This document shows, piece after piece, positions 34,378 to 44,069 of a stretch of DNA of 64,000 nucleotides. The notes under the pieces were generated by a model, which searched no databases, had not been told where the DNA came from, and was given only the letters and a program-made list of their open reading frames with translations. The translations under genes and the position numbers were made by a program. How positions within the stretch are numbered: the first letter of the stretch is position 1; each line of letters opens with the position of its first letter. The stretch comes from Salinisphaera sp. LB1 (lineage in GTDB: Bacteria > Pseudomonadota > Gammaproteobacteria > Nevskiales > Salinisphaeraceae). The stretch covers positions 2,108,001-2,172,000 of the forward strand of contig NZ_CP029488.1 of assembly GCF_003177035.1 (NCBI RefSeq). Reading direction: 5' to 3'.

Positions 34378-35790
34378 GTGAGCCGTCTTTTTTCCGACCA
34401 ACCCGGCGACGACGGGCTGCCGGGTGCCGAGCGCCGGCTGGCTGTTCTGGTGCTGATCATCGGCACGCTGATGGCCGTTCTCGACGGTTCCATCGTCAAT
34501 ATCGCTCTGCCGACCATTGCCGACGAGCTGCATGCGTCGGCTTCGACCACGATCTGGGTCGCCAACGCTTTTCGCCTGATCAGCGCCATGGGCTTGATCA
34601 GCTTTGCCGCGCTGGGTGATGTCATCGGCTATCGAGGCGTGTATCTGTTCGGCCTGGTGGTGTTCACCCTGGCGTCGCTCGGCTGTGCATTGTGCGATGC
34701 CATGGTGCCGCTGATCGCCCTGCGCGGCCTGCAGGGGTTCGGCGCGGCCGCGACCTTGAGCGTCGGCCCGGCGCTGTATCGCACTATTTTTCCCAAGCGG
34801 TTGCTGGGCTCCGCGATCGGCTTGAGCGCGCTGGTTGTTGCCTCGGGAATGGCTGCCGGACCCTCGATCGGCGGCGGTATTCTGGCCGTGCTGGGCTGGC
34901 CCTGGCTGTTCGCGATTAACGTCCCGCTAGGGGTGATCAGTTATCTGATCGCGCGCCACGCGCTGCCGAGAGAAGGCGGCCGGGGCGGCCGTTTCGATAT
35001 CGCCGGCGCCGTGCTCTCGTCGATATCCCTCGGCGCGCTAGTGCTCGCGGTGGATGGGCTCTCCGGCCAGGGCGCCAGCGCCTGGGCGGCGCCCCTGTTC
35101 ACACTGAGTGTGGTTGCGGGGGTGTTGTTCATTGTCTGGCAACGCCGGGTAGCGCATCCGTTATTGCCCCTGGATATCTTCCGGTCCCGCCGTTTCTCCA
35201 TGGCGGCCATGACGTCTTTTACCGCGTTCACGGCCCAGGGCATCACTTTTATTGCGCTGCCGTTTTTGTTCCAGAGCATCCAGGGTTATAGCCCTTTGAT
35301 GTCGGCCCTGTTGTTCTCGCCCTGGCCGATGATCGTGATTGCTGCCGGGCCGATAGCCGGACGCTTGTCGGATCGTTTCAATCCGACGCCGATCTCGACC
35401 GCCGGTCTGGTGGTGTTCACGCTGGGGATGGTGTCGCTGGCATTGCTGGGCCCGACGGCGAGCGTCGCGGATATTGTCTGGCGCACCGCGCTCTGCGGCC
35501 TGGGCTACGGCTTCTTCCAGGCACCGAACAATCACGAGCTGCTCGGCAGCGTCCCCCGCGAACGTAGCGGCAGCGCCTCGGGTATTCTGGCCAGCGCGCG
35601 GACCTTCGGTCAGTCCCTCGGCGCGGCGTTTGTCGCGATTGTGCTGGCACGTGCCGCCGAGCAGCTGGCACCGCGAGCGGTTGCCATGACGATCGCGCCG
35701 GTGCATCTGGCGCTATGGATAGGTGTTGGCATCGGCTTGGCGGCAATCGGCATCAGCGCGGCAAGAATATCGATGCACCGGGCGGGCTGA
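34378..35790 (+). CDS. MFS drug/solute exporter, DHA2 (14-TM) type
   Basis: A 470-residue transporter with about 14 hydrophobic segments. LIIGTLMAVLDGSIVNIALP is the DHA2 TM1 motif (with LDxTxVNVALP pattern), LGDVIGYRGVYLFG is motif A, LRGLQGFGAA is motif B and GPSIGGGI is motif C of antiporters. It is an EmrB/QacA-like proton-driven exporter; the substrate is unknown. The start is GTG 34378; the ATG at 34359 is out of frame. No regulator or membrane-fusion partner lies beside it. Confidence 0.88.
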   Translation: MSRLFSDQPGDDGLPGAERRLAVLVLIIGTLMAVLDGSIVNIALPTIADELHASASTTIWVANAFRLISAMGLISFAALGDVIGYRGVYLFGLVVFTLASLGCALCDAMVPLIALRGLQGFGAAATLSVGPALYRTIFPKRLLGSAIGLSALVVASGMAAGPSIGGGILAVLGWPWLFAINVPLGVISYLIARHALPREGGRGGRFDIAGAVLSSISLGALVLAVDGLSGQGASAWAAPLFTLSVVAGVLFIVWQRRVAHPLLPLDIFRSRRFSMAAMTSFTAFTAQGITFIALPFLFQSIQGYSPLMSALLFSPWPMIVIAAGPIAGRLSDRFNPTPISTAGLVVFTLGMVSLALLGPTASVADIVWRTALCGLGYGFFQAPNNHELLGSVPRERSGSASGILASARTFGQSLGAAFVAIVLARAAEQLAPRAVAMTIAPVHLALWIGVGIGLAAIGISAARISMHRAG

Positions 35791-36020
35791 CCGTCCTTTT
35801 ACGAACCGGCAGGGCTGGGTTGTCCATCCCGTGCGTGCGGGACAGGTCGTGGCGGTTACAAGACTGGCGCCTGAATGAGCGCACGGAGGCTCTGCGGGAA
35901 AAGCGCGCCGCGGCATCGACTGCATGAGCCGCAGAAGCCAAGTCGTGTGGCGGAACGACTTGCACGCCCGAACCTTGCGGCGAGGCAGGGTCGCTGCCGG
36001 GCCGCAAGGTCCCCTGTCGT

Positions 36021-37907
36021 TCAAGCGTCCGCTTGGGCTACACCCTCGTCACGAGGGGCCTGGGCGGGTTCACCGACGAACTCGGCGATCTTCACGCCGT
36101 GCGCGGCGGCGATCATTTCTGCAGCCTTTTCGCCAATCATCATCGTGGCCGCGTTTGTATTGCCGCTTACCACGTTCGGCATGACGCTGGCGTCGGCCAC
36201 GCGCAGGTTCTGAACGCCCATCACGCGTAGCTGTGGATCGACAACGCTGCCGATCCGGCAGGTTGTGGTGGGATGGTAGACCGTGAATGCGTAGTGGCGT
36301 GCAAGGTCTTCCAGCAGTTCATCGCTCGGCTCGTCGCCTTCGGCATGGCCATGCTTGTCGGCCAGGAAGGGCGGGATGAGCACAGGGCCTATGCGCCGAT
36401 CCCCGGGCCAGTGGGCGACCACATCCAGGGCCTTGCGCATGACGGCGACCATGACCTTCATGTCGTGCGGGTCGTCGAAGTAGTTCATGCGGATGGCGGG
36501 ATGATCGGTAGCGCGGGTGCTCTGGAGCACGATCTCGCCCTCGCTGTGCGGCTGAACCGGATTCGCGAGCACGATGATGCTTTCGGCATCGGCCGCCAGT
36601 CGTTTGGACGGGTCGTCGAAGTACTGGTCCGGATCCACCCGAAAACAGCCACGCCACAGATCGTGGTTGTAGCCGCAGGCCAGAAACCCGATCTGTACAT
36701 CGTGGGTGTTTTGATCGCCCAGTTGGGTCGAAAACCACGCGCCCGCATCGTAGAGGGACGAAGAAATCAGGCTCTCCCCCTGGCTGGCCCATTGGTTAAA
36801 ACGCCGCTCCGCCTCCTGTTTCAGCGCCTTGAGTTCCTCCGGCATATGCGCGTCGTCCGCGGGATCCGCCGGCAGCGGCCCTGCAGGCGCGCGCAGTGCA
36901 TCGGGGCCCAGGGACATCCCGACCTCGCTCATGGGCACCCCGACGCCGGGCGCGGGGAAGAACAGGCCGACGTGGACGTGGTCCTTGAGATGCTTGCCCA
37001 CATGCGGTGAATCGACATGGCATTCGACGCCGACGGCTTCCAGCTCTGCTCGCGGCCCGATGCCGGACAAAAGCAGTAGATGCGGCGATCCGATGGCACC
37101 GCCGCTCAGTACCACTTCCCGTGCCGCCGAGACCGTCCGGATGTCGCCGCTGGCTGTGCGGTACTCGACACCTGTTGCGACGGATTGTCCCGCGGCGCGA
37201 TCCAGAAGTACCCGTGTGACGTGTGCACCCGTGATGATCGTAAGGTTATCCCGCTGTTCGGGCTTGCCCTCGAGAAAGGCATGGAACGTGCTGGAGCGTT
37301 TGCCGCTGTGCGTTGTGGTCTGGAACAGTGAGGCGACACCCGCCGGGCCGCCGCGATCCCGTCCGTTGTAGTCGCCCCAGGGGATACCCGCGGCGTCGCA
37401 GGCGTCGACGAATTCACGTGCCCCCGGGATCACGGGCGAGCGCACGGATACCCCGAGGGGCCCTTCAGTGTTGTGTGCCGCCTTGTCGATCGGTATTTCG
37501 TCGCTCGGCGCGAGCCCTTCCGTCTTCTTGAAATAGGGCAATACCTCGTCGTAGCTCCAGCCATTGGCACCGCCTTGTGCCCACGCGTCGAAATCCCCGG
37601 GATGGCCGCGAACATAGGCCATGTAATTGATGCCCGATGAGCCCCCGAGCATCTTGCCTCGCGGCATCATCATGCGGCCGTCCTTCAGGCCGAGACCGCA
37701 CTGGCCGGCGTCCGCCGTGTACATCCAGTCGGTTTCCGGGTTCAGTTGCAGCGCCGCACAGGCCGCTGGTACCAGCTCTTCGGCCGGCGGCCGCTCACCG
37801 GCTTCCAGTAGCGCGACCCGACAGGTGGGGTCCTCGGATAAACGTGCGGCTATGATCGCGCCGGCGGATCCACCGCCCACGACAACAAAATCGAAATCGT
37901 CTGACAT
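36021..37907 (-). CDS. GMC-family oxidoreductase (choline/alcohol dehydrogenase-like)
   Basis: A 628-residue FAD enzyme. FDFVVVGGGSAGAIIAARLS (about 5-24) binds FAD; GKMLGGSSGINYMAYVRGHP (about 84-103) is GMC signature 1; GAIGSPHLLLLSGIGP (about 270) is signature 2; the catalytic region is VYHPTTTCRIGSVVDPQL and the second active-site segment VSGNTNAATMMIGE. GAGAGGAG is just upstream of ATG 37907, rejecting the longer frame. It is longer than typical BetA because of an inserted segment at about 340-430. The likely role is oxidation of an alcohol, possibly from alkane or osmolyte metabolism; no betaine genes are near. Confidence 0.9.
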   Translation of the reverse strand: MSDDFDFVVVGGGSAGAIIAARLSEDPTCRVALLEAGERPPAEELVPAACAALQLNPETDWMYTADAGQCGLGLKDGRMMMPRGKMLGGSSGINYMAYVRGHPGDFDAWAQGGANGWSYDEVLPYFKKTEGLAPSDEIPIDKAAHNTEGPLGVSVRSPVIPGAREFVDACDAAGIPWGDYNGRDRGGPAGVASLFQTTTHSGKRSSTFHAFLEGKPEQRDNLTIITGAHVTRVLLDRAAGQSVATGVEYRTASGDIRTVSAAREVVLSGGAIGSPHLLLLSGIGPRAELEAVGVECHVDSPHVGKHLKDHVHVGLFFPAPGVGVPMSEVGMSLGPDALRAPAGPLPADPADDAHMPEELKALKQEAERRFNQWASQGESLISSSLYDAGAWFSTQLGDQNTHDVQIGFLACGYNHDLWRGCFRVDPDQYFDDPSKRLAADAESIIVLANPVQPHSEGEIVLQSTRATDHPAIRMNYFDDPHDMKVMVAVMRKALDVVAHWPGDRRIGPVLIPPFLADKHGHAEGDEPSDELLEDLARHYAFTVYHPTTTCRIGSVVDPQLRVMGVQNLRVADASVMPNVVSGNTNAATMMIGEKAAEMIAAAHGVKIAEFVGEPAQAPRDEGVAQADA

Positions 37908-39190
37908 GTCTGCTCCTCTCGCACCGGTGTTATTTATGTGAGTATCGGATTCAAAGCTGTTCCCATTGCCGTGTATGCATGGGCGGCACCCCGTTCGCCG
38001 CCGAAGTGGGCCTCGAACGTGAAGGAACCGCCGAACCCGGCAAGTGGCCTGGCTGTCGAGCACGGTGATCGACTCAGGCGAGTGCGCTAGCCGACGTTAC
38101 GTGCTGCCGGCCAGCTCGAAGGCGCACGAGCCGGGGAACAAAACCGGATGTCCGCAGATTACCCATTTCTTACAACGACGATAGCAAAGCGCGGGTGTAA
38201 TCGCGGTCACCGGCGGCTTATGCTTTAGTCGCGCGCGATTTGGGGTGTTTTGCCCCGCAGCTCCGTCGGCAAACTCATCTGGTAATTTAGAATACGCTGG
38301 CCATGCCGAACGCCTGGTCGTTCGACTCGCCCTGAATTGGCGCGGCATAACCACTTTATTTGTCGATCGTGGCGGGATTCGGGCGGACGCTGACCTTTAG
38401 CATGGTTATCCGCGGTGAACAGGCGTGGCGTTGCCGCCAAGTGGCGGGTCAGTGGGCTGCAGCTTCAGGCTCTGGCTGTACCGGAATTGCAAGTTCGTTG
38501 CGAGGCAGGAGCGGAAACGGTCTGCACCATTCCTTCTGTCAAATGGGGCCTGCGTCGGCCAGGCGACAGGCCGGACGCTATTCTTTGGCCGGCATGCATT
38601 GGCCGTGGATGGCGAAAGGCGTGATGAATGGCTTGTCCACGACAGGTCGTGAAGCCGTGGCGGCTGAGCGGGTGGCCAGCGCGGTGTCTGGACGGATTAA
38701 GCGATGCCGTATCAGCGCTGATTAATTAAGGCCATGAGCGTACGGGGCAGATCTTGCGTCCTGCGTTTGATGGCGCACGCACTCACAGCGAAAGACCGCG
38801 ATTTCCATGCCGCATTTCTTCGATACCGACACAAGCTGGATGTCGAACTGTGTTCGGCGACAGCGTCGAATCCCGCGGCTTGGGTGAAAAAACGCTGATT
38901 GAAGTCGATGGACAGGCATGTATTGGCGTTGAGCTTCGAGCAAGTATCCGGATGTTAAGCCGTTGACAATTTAGGCGGTTGCAGCGTGATTGGAGGCCGA
39001 TATGCGGTAACGCGGGGCCCGTTCCGGTTGCTCGGTAGCGCTGGGTGGGCTCACCATCTAATGACAGTGCGGCCAGCAGAGGTCGGATGTCGCGAGGCCA
39101 ACGGATAAATTTGAGGTCGTCGCGGGGTGGGGATTCAGTCTGACGCCGCAATGGTCCTCGATTATTCACGGCGTATGCGACGGAGGCGAT
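37908..39190. other. 1.28-kb intergenic stretch, no gene recognised
   Basis: Three overlapping frames of 69-121 residues at about 38360-38725 do not resemble a protein family and are treated as chance. A REP-like fragment GGGGCAGATCTTGCGTCCTG lies at 38744-38763. AT-rich sequence around 38100-38360 could hold promoters. The stretch may contain decayed genes that I cannot identify. Confidence 0.5.
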
Positions 39191-40507
39191 ATGAACTCTC
39201 GTTCGGGCACAGGGTTTGCGCTGCTGGGGGCCTCGCTGATCGCCATCAGCTATGGGCTGGCGCGCTTTGCCTTCGGGCTGTTCGTGCCGCCAATCCGCGC
39301 CGATCTGGGGCTGACCCCTTCGGTGATCGGCATCATCGGTGCGTTGCCCCTCGTCAGTTTCGTACTGGCGACGCTGGTTGCGCCGGTGGCCACCGATCGC
39401 TTGGGTGCCCGCAACATCGCGGTACTGTCCGGTCTTTTCGGTCTGGGTGGTCTGGGGTTGATTAGTCAGGCCAGCGCGGCCCTGCCGCTCGGCGTCGGTG
39501 TGTTTTCTTGCGGCATCTGTACGGGGCTGATGATGCCGGCGCTCACCGCCGCCATGCAGGTATTGGTGGACCGCTCGTTGCACGGGCGCGTGAGCTCGGT
39601 CATGAATGCAGGCACCAGTATTGGCGTGATCCTTGCCGTGCCGACCGTTCTGTTCCTGGCCAGTGCGTGGCGTGCGGCGTACATCTCCTTTGCCGTTCTG
39701 GCCGGCATCGGGGTGATTGCGGCGTGGTTGTTCATCCCCTCGGTGTCGCGGGTCATGCCTTCGAACGCCGCACCGCCGCCGCCGATCAGCGGCTTGCAAT
39801 GGCGACGTCTCGCGCGGCTATCACTGTTTGCATTCGCGATGGGGGTGGTGTCTTCCGCATACTGGATCTTTGCGCCCGATCTGGTGGTCACGCTTGGCGG
39901 ACTGGCCTCGGATGCCACCGGCTGGCTATGGCTCGCGGTGGGTATCGCCGGCCTCGGCGGTGCCGTGGTGGCCGATCTCGCCGATCGCAACAACCCGCCG
40001 ATCACACAGGCGCTGATGTTGATGATGCTGGCGGCGAGCCTGGCATTGCTCGCCGCCAGCCCCGGTCAGCTGGACATCACGGTGTTTTCCGCGCTGGTCT
40101 TCGGCCTGGCCTATATGAGTCTCACGGGGCTCTATCTCATGACGGGCATCCGCCTGTTGCCCGGCCGACTGTCCATGGGGCCGGTACTCCCATTCATGGC
40201 CGTCTCGCTGGGACAGGCGACGGGCTCGCCCGTTGTCGGCACGCTGGTGAATAAAATCGGTTATGCCCATACGTTCGCCGTATTCTCGGCACTGGGCATT
40301 CTGGTGGCGATGTTGTCGCCACTTTACCCGCGCTACATCGACCATGAGCCCGAAGAACAGGTGGAGGATGAGACGGGTCTCCAGGCCGCGTACGATTACC
40401 AGCTTCAGGACGCGGATGGCGAGCCACTGAGATCGTTCGACGAAGAGGCTGAAAGCCCTGCGGCCGACACAGAGAACCAGACAGACACCGGTGCCCGCAA
40501 TCCCTGA
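39191..40507 (+). CDS. MFS transporter, YbfB/YjiJ-like
   Basis: A 438-residue transporter with about 12 hydrophobic segments. The N-terminus ISYGLARFAFGLFVPPIRAD is characteristic of the YbfB/YjiJ/CynX-like MFS branch. LVAPVATDRLGARNIAVLSG is motif A-like. The last 55 residues are a cytosolic acidic tail (EPEEQVEDETG..., EEAESPAADTENQTDTG), unusual for the family. GGAGG lies just before the ATG. The substrate is unknown. Confidence 0.85.
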   Translation: MNSRSGTGFALLGASLIAISYGLARFAFGLFVPPIRADLGLTPSVIGIIGALPLVSFVLATLVAPVATDRLGARNIAVLSGLFGLGGLGLISQASAALPLGVGVFSCGICTGLMMPALTAAMQVLVDRSLHGRVSSVMNAGTSIGVILAVPTVLFLASAWRAAYISFAVLAGIGVIAAWLFIPSVSRVMPSNAAPPPPISGLQWRRLARLSLFAFAMGVVSSAYWIFAPDLVVTLGGLASDATGWLWLAVGIAGLGGAVVADLADRNNPPITQALMLMMLAASLALLAASPGQLDITVFSALVFGLAYMSLTGLYLMTGIRLLPGRLSMGPVLPFMAVSLGQATGSPVVGTLVNKIGYAHTFAVFSALGILVAMLSPLYPRYIDHEPEEQVEDETGLQAAYDYQLQDADGEPLRSFDEEAESPAADTENQTDTGARNP

Positions 40508-41064
40508 CCCGAATAGCACAAACCGACCCGAATGCCGCTAAGCCAAGTTGTTCGGCGCGGTATCCTGCGCGGTGTGATATTTCTTCCAGCGGAGACATCC
40601 GACTGCTCGATAGCGTAAACGGTTGAGGTCTTTATTTGACGCATTGCGCCATAGCCAGGGGCAGGCGTTGTGCTGTGCGTGCTCAAAGCGGCCTTGCAGG
40701 CCAATATCGCTGCGATCCGACGTGCGAGCAATCAATGCCCACTGCTCGGCGCGACCTGTGTCGAGGGTACGCAAGGGCGCGTCCCATGGCGCGTGGACAG
40801 CACCGTGATCGACAGCCCGATTCGCGCGCCGACGGTAGCCGCCCGGCCGGCCAAAGTCACCCCATGACACGGGCTTGATGGTCCGAGGGCTTGTAGGGAT
40901 GGCGCGCCTCGCGCCGGCGGCGTTGCGAGTCTTTCCGGACACGATTTGCGGTCTCCAACGCGGCGCTCGCAGGAAACGGCAACAGGCGTTGGTTACGAAT
41001 CGCCTTGGGGTTCGAGCTACCCTGAATGGATTGTTTCGGCCCGGACCGCGTGAGGAAAAAGCGG
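40508..41064. other. 557-bp intergenic stretch, nothing recognised
   Basis: Frames here are short and mutually overlapping, without family resemblance. One plus-strand frame at 40670-40867 (65 residues) is not supported by a ribosome-binding site. No clear terminator or RNA gene is visible. Confidence 0.4.
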
Positions 41065-41808
41065 ATGAGTCAGCAAGATGAAACGAAGCAGAGCAGCCTT
41101 TACGGCGTCTTCTTTTTCCCCGTCATAGCCCTTTTCGTTCTGATTATCGCCGTCATGCTGCTTCTGAGCTACCGCGGTAATTCGCGTGCCGCGTATCCAG
41201 CGCGCGCCGGTATCAGCGAGATCAGTCCGCAGACGATGAAGCAGCTGCGCAACGCGTACGACGTCTACGGCGAATCGGTCGGTAACCCGAAAGCGGCGGT
41301 GACCGTACGTGAATTCGCCGGCTATCAATGCCCGGCCTGCGGCCACTTCGAGCCGATCGCAGAACGTATCCGTAAGCGATATATCAAGACCGGCAATGTC
41401 CGTTTCATCTTCTTTGATTCCCCGCTGTCCATGCATTCTCACACTCAGGCGGCGGCAGGCGCCGCGCGCTGCGCCGCGCAACAGCACGAGTTCTGGCGGT
41501 ATCACGATCGGCTCTACCAAACCCAGTCGCAGTGGGCGCAGGCGGCCGACCCGACCTCGCAGTTTGTTGATATCGGCGCCAAAATCGGCCTGAACAGGCA
41601 GAAGCTTAAGGCCTGCATGAAGGCGAACAAGACGCTGCCCGCGCTCAAGGCCGAGCGTCAGGCCGGCCAGGCCGTGAAGATTCAAGCCACGCCGACGGTG
41701 ATGGTCAACCGCACCGAGTTTGTCGGTGCTCCGAGTTATCAGGAACTCAACAAGACTATCGAATCAGCCCTGGCCAACGCCGGTGAGGCGGTCACGCCGC
41801 AAGAATAA
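41065..41808 (+). CDS. membrane-anchored DsbA-like thioredoxin-fold protein
   Basis: A 247-residue protein with an N-terminal anchor (about 12-37, FFFPVIALFVLIIAVMLLLS) and a periplasmic thioredoxin-fold domain. The redox motif is CPAC in REFAGYQCPACGHFEPIAE, and the cis-Pro region is IQATPTVMVNRTEFVG. The thioredoxin_4/DsbA branch includes disulfide oxidoreductases such as DsbA/BdbD. The ATG at 41065 follows TGAGGAAA. No DsbB partner is seen nearby. It may oxidise envelope proteins. Confidence 0.88.
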   Translation: MSQQDETKQSSLYGVFFFPVIALFVLIIAVMLLLSYRGNSRAAYPARAGISEISPQTMKQLRNAYDVYGESVGNPKAAVTVREFAGYQCPACGHFEPIAERIRKRYIKTGNVRFIFFDSPLSMHSHTQAAAGAARCAAQQHEFWRYHDRLYQTQSQWAQAADPTSQFVDIGAKIGLNRQKLKACMKANKTLPALKAERQAGQAVKIQATPTVMVNRTEFVGAPSYQELNKTIESALANAGEAVTPQE

Positions 41809-42152
41809 TCCCACCCGAGTCGCGGTGAATTGGGTCCCCAGCGATGCTGGTCGCGCGGCCGGACAGCCGCATTGTGTCTGTCGGCGACGCGACCCCTGAA
41901 GACGGCACGCTATCCCAGCGTCGTGTTCAGGCGATAGGTCACACATCATGCAGGTCAGATGGCCGGTTCGAACGCCGTGTAAAACGCCTCGCTGGCCCTG
42001 GGCGGGTGCGGCCGGCCGTAACCGGTCGTAACCTGGAATGAACGTCGGTCTGGTAGAACGGTCATAGCGACATCAGGGACGATGCGCGCCGAACGTGGTT
42101 TGCGGTGGCCTGCTTTGCCCGCTGCCGAGTTTAAAACAGGGATCCGATCTGA
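41809..42152. other. 344-bp intergenic stretch upstream of the DUF3857 pair
   Basis: No gene or clear RNA is visible. It should hold the promoter of the two-gene DUF3857 operon; no sequence feature stands out. Confidence 0.4.
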
Positions 42153-44069
42153 ATGCCCATGATCGCCGATGATGGAAAACCGCTGCAGGCGCTGTCGGCC
42201 TGCATTTTCGTTCTCTTGCTGACGCTTGGAGGCGGTGTGGCGCGTGCGGCCGAATCCCAGAGCGGGGCGGCCATCCGGCAACTCAGTTTTACGGCCAATG
42301 TGCATGTGAAGGCTAACGGCCAGTTCACCGAGCGGGATAGCCAGGTGATCGAGGCCCTGACACGCAGCGGCGCGCGCTCGGTCAACCCGTATCAGCAGAA
42401 GTTCTCCAGCAAGCTGTCGAAGCTGAAGGTCGTGTCGGCCTGGATCGAGACCGCGCAGGGCAAGCACGTCTCGGTTCCGAAGTCGGATATCTTCGTGCGG
42501 CCGGTGCAGGCGGCCCAGGGCGCACCGATGTTCAGCCACGCCAAGGTGCTGAACGTGGTGCTGCCGAATTTCGGCAAGGGCGACAAGCTGCATATCGAGA
42601 CACTGCAGACGCAGACCAAGCCGTATTTCCCCAAGCAGTACTTCGGCGAGTGGGGCGTCGACGAGCGGCGGTCGGTCCGCAACCAGAAGATTGTCGTGCA
42701 TGCGCCGGCCTCCATGCATCTGAAAGCGGCCCAGCGCGGCGGTTGGCGCATGTCGCATCACACCCAGGGCGGCACGGAGACCTTCAAGGCGACGCTGGCG
42801 ACGCATCATGCGCACTTTCCGGCGCCGGCTACCGTCAGCGCGCACGACTACAGTCCGTTGTTCGAGGTGACCAGCTTTCCAAGCTGGGCGTCGGTGGGCC
42901 AAGCCTATTGGGCACGGGCCAAGTCGAAAGCCAAGGTGACGCCGCGGGTCAAGAAGGTCGCCGACAAGGTCGCGGGCAAGTTGCACGGCTGGGCAGCCGT
43001 GAAAGCGCTCTACGCTTGGGATTCGGCCCATATCCGCTACGTTGGCCTGGAGCTGGGCGTGGGCGGGTATGTCCCGATTTCGGCCAACAAGACGCTGAAG
43101 ACCGGCTATGGCGACTGCAAGGCGCACTCCACGCTGCTCGAAGCCCTGCTGGCCGCGCGCGGTATTACCGCCTATCCGGTGATGATCAACTGGAACAATA
43201 CTTTCAACCTGACCCCGCTACCCGGCCCGGATTTCAACCACGCCATCGATTACCTGCCCAAGTATCACTTGTTTCTGGATGCGACCGGGGAAACCGAGAC
43301 GCCCGGCCAGCTGGCCATCGGTGAGCGCGACAAGACGGTGGTGGTCGCCGGGCCGCATCCGCGAGTGATGCATACCCCAGGCGGGCAGCCCGACCACAAC
43401 AAGCTGGTCTACAACGCCCAGTTGCAGCTCGGCCCCGATGGCACGCTCAGCGGTAAGGCACACATGACCACCTACGGCTGGTGGGCCTGGTACAACCGCA
43501 TGATTTTCTCGGAAATACCGCCAGGGGCCTATGGCCGCTTGATGAATGCCCTGTTGAAAAACGGCGGCGGCGGGAAAGGAAGTTTCCAGCACAGCAATCC
43601 GCATGTTCTCGACAAGCCGTTCCATGTCAGCGCCCACTGGAAGACGCCGGCCTATGCGACTCCCGGCAAGACCCTGACGGTGTCGCTGCAGGCCGGGCCT
43701 TATCTGGTGCCGGACATGGGTGGGACCAACGATCCGGTCAGCGCCCTGGCTGCCGTGGCCGGGCCGAATAAAAGAACGCACAGCGTGAGCACCTACATCG
43801 GCGAAATCGATTGGCATACGACGCTGACCCTGCCTGCGGGCTACACGGCCACGTATCTGCCGTCGGCCGCGCACATCCACAATGCGGCGGGTAATTTCAG
43901 TTTTACCGTGCACGCCAAGGGCAACAAAGTGCAGGCCAACTACAAGCTGCGTCTCGCCCACGTCCTGTACGAGCCGGCACAGTATGCCAAGTTGCGTTCC
44001 CTGTTACGTAGCGACCTGCGTGACCTGAACACGCCCCTGGTCTTCAGTCACAGCAAGGGTTCGTCATGA
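42153..44069 (+). CDS. DUF3857/transglutaminase-like exported protein (catalytic triad intact)
   Basis: A 638-residue protein with a signal peptide (LSACIFVLLLTLGGGVARAA, cleavage near residue 33). The N-terminal half is a DUF3857-type beta domain. The transglutaminase-like core has Cys322 in TGYGDCKAHSTLLEALL, His363 in FNHAIDYLP and Asp376 in LFLDATGE, i.e. a Cys-His-Asp triad. The C-terminal 250 residues form a further beta-rich domain. It overlaps the next gene by 4 bp (ATGA), so the pair is one operon. Its function is unknown; the fold suggests a peptidase or transamidase acting in the periplasm. Confidence 0.85.
   Translation: MPMIADDGKPLQALSACIFVLLLTLGGGVARAAESQSGAAIRQLSFTANVHVKANGQFTERDSQVIEALTRSGARSVNPYQQKFSSKLSKLKVVSAWIETAQGKHVSVPKSDIFVRPVQAAQGAPMFSHAKVLNVVLPNFGKGDKLHIETLQTQTKPYFPKQYFGEWGVDERRSVRNQKIVVHAPASMHLKAAQRGGWRMSHHTQGGTETFKATLATHHAHFPAPATVSAHDYSPLFEVTSFPSWASVGQAYWARAKSKAKVTPRVKKVADKVAGKLHGWAAVKALYAWDSAHIRYVGLELGVGGYVPISANKTLKTGYGDCKAHSTLLEALLAARGITAYPVMINWNNTFNLTPLPGPDFNHAIDYLPKYHLFLDATGETETPGQLAIGERDKTVVVAGPHPRVMHTPGGQPDHNKLVYNAQLQLGPDGTLSGKAHMTTYGWWAWYNRMIFSEIPPGAYGRLMNALLKNGGGGKGSFQHSNPHVLDKPFHVSAHWKTPAYATPGKTLTVSLQAGPYLVPDMGGTNDPVSALAAVAGPNKRTHSVSTYIGEIDWHTTLTLPAGYTATYLPSAAHIHNAAGNFSFTVHAKGNKVQANYKLRLAHVLYEPAQYAKLRSLLRSDLRDLNTPLVFSHSKGSS

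Noticed and set aside
38360-38725. Possible small genes in the 37.9-39.2 kb gap
   Set aside because: Three overlapping frames have similar lengths, none has a ribosome-binding site or recognisable family, so none can be chosen.
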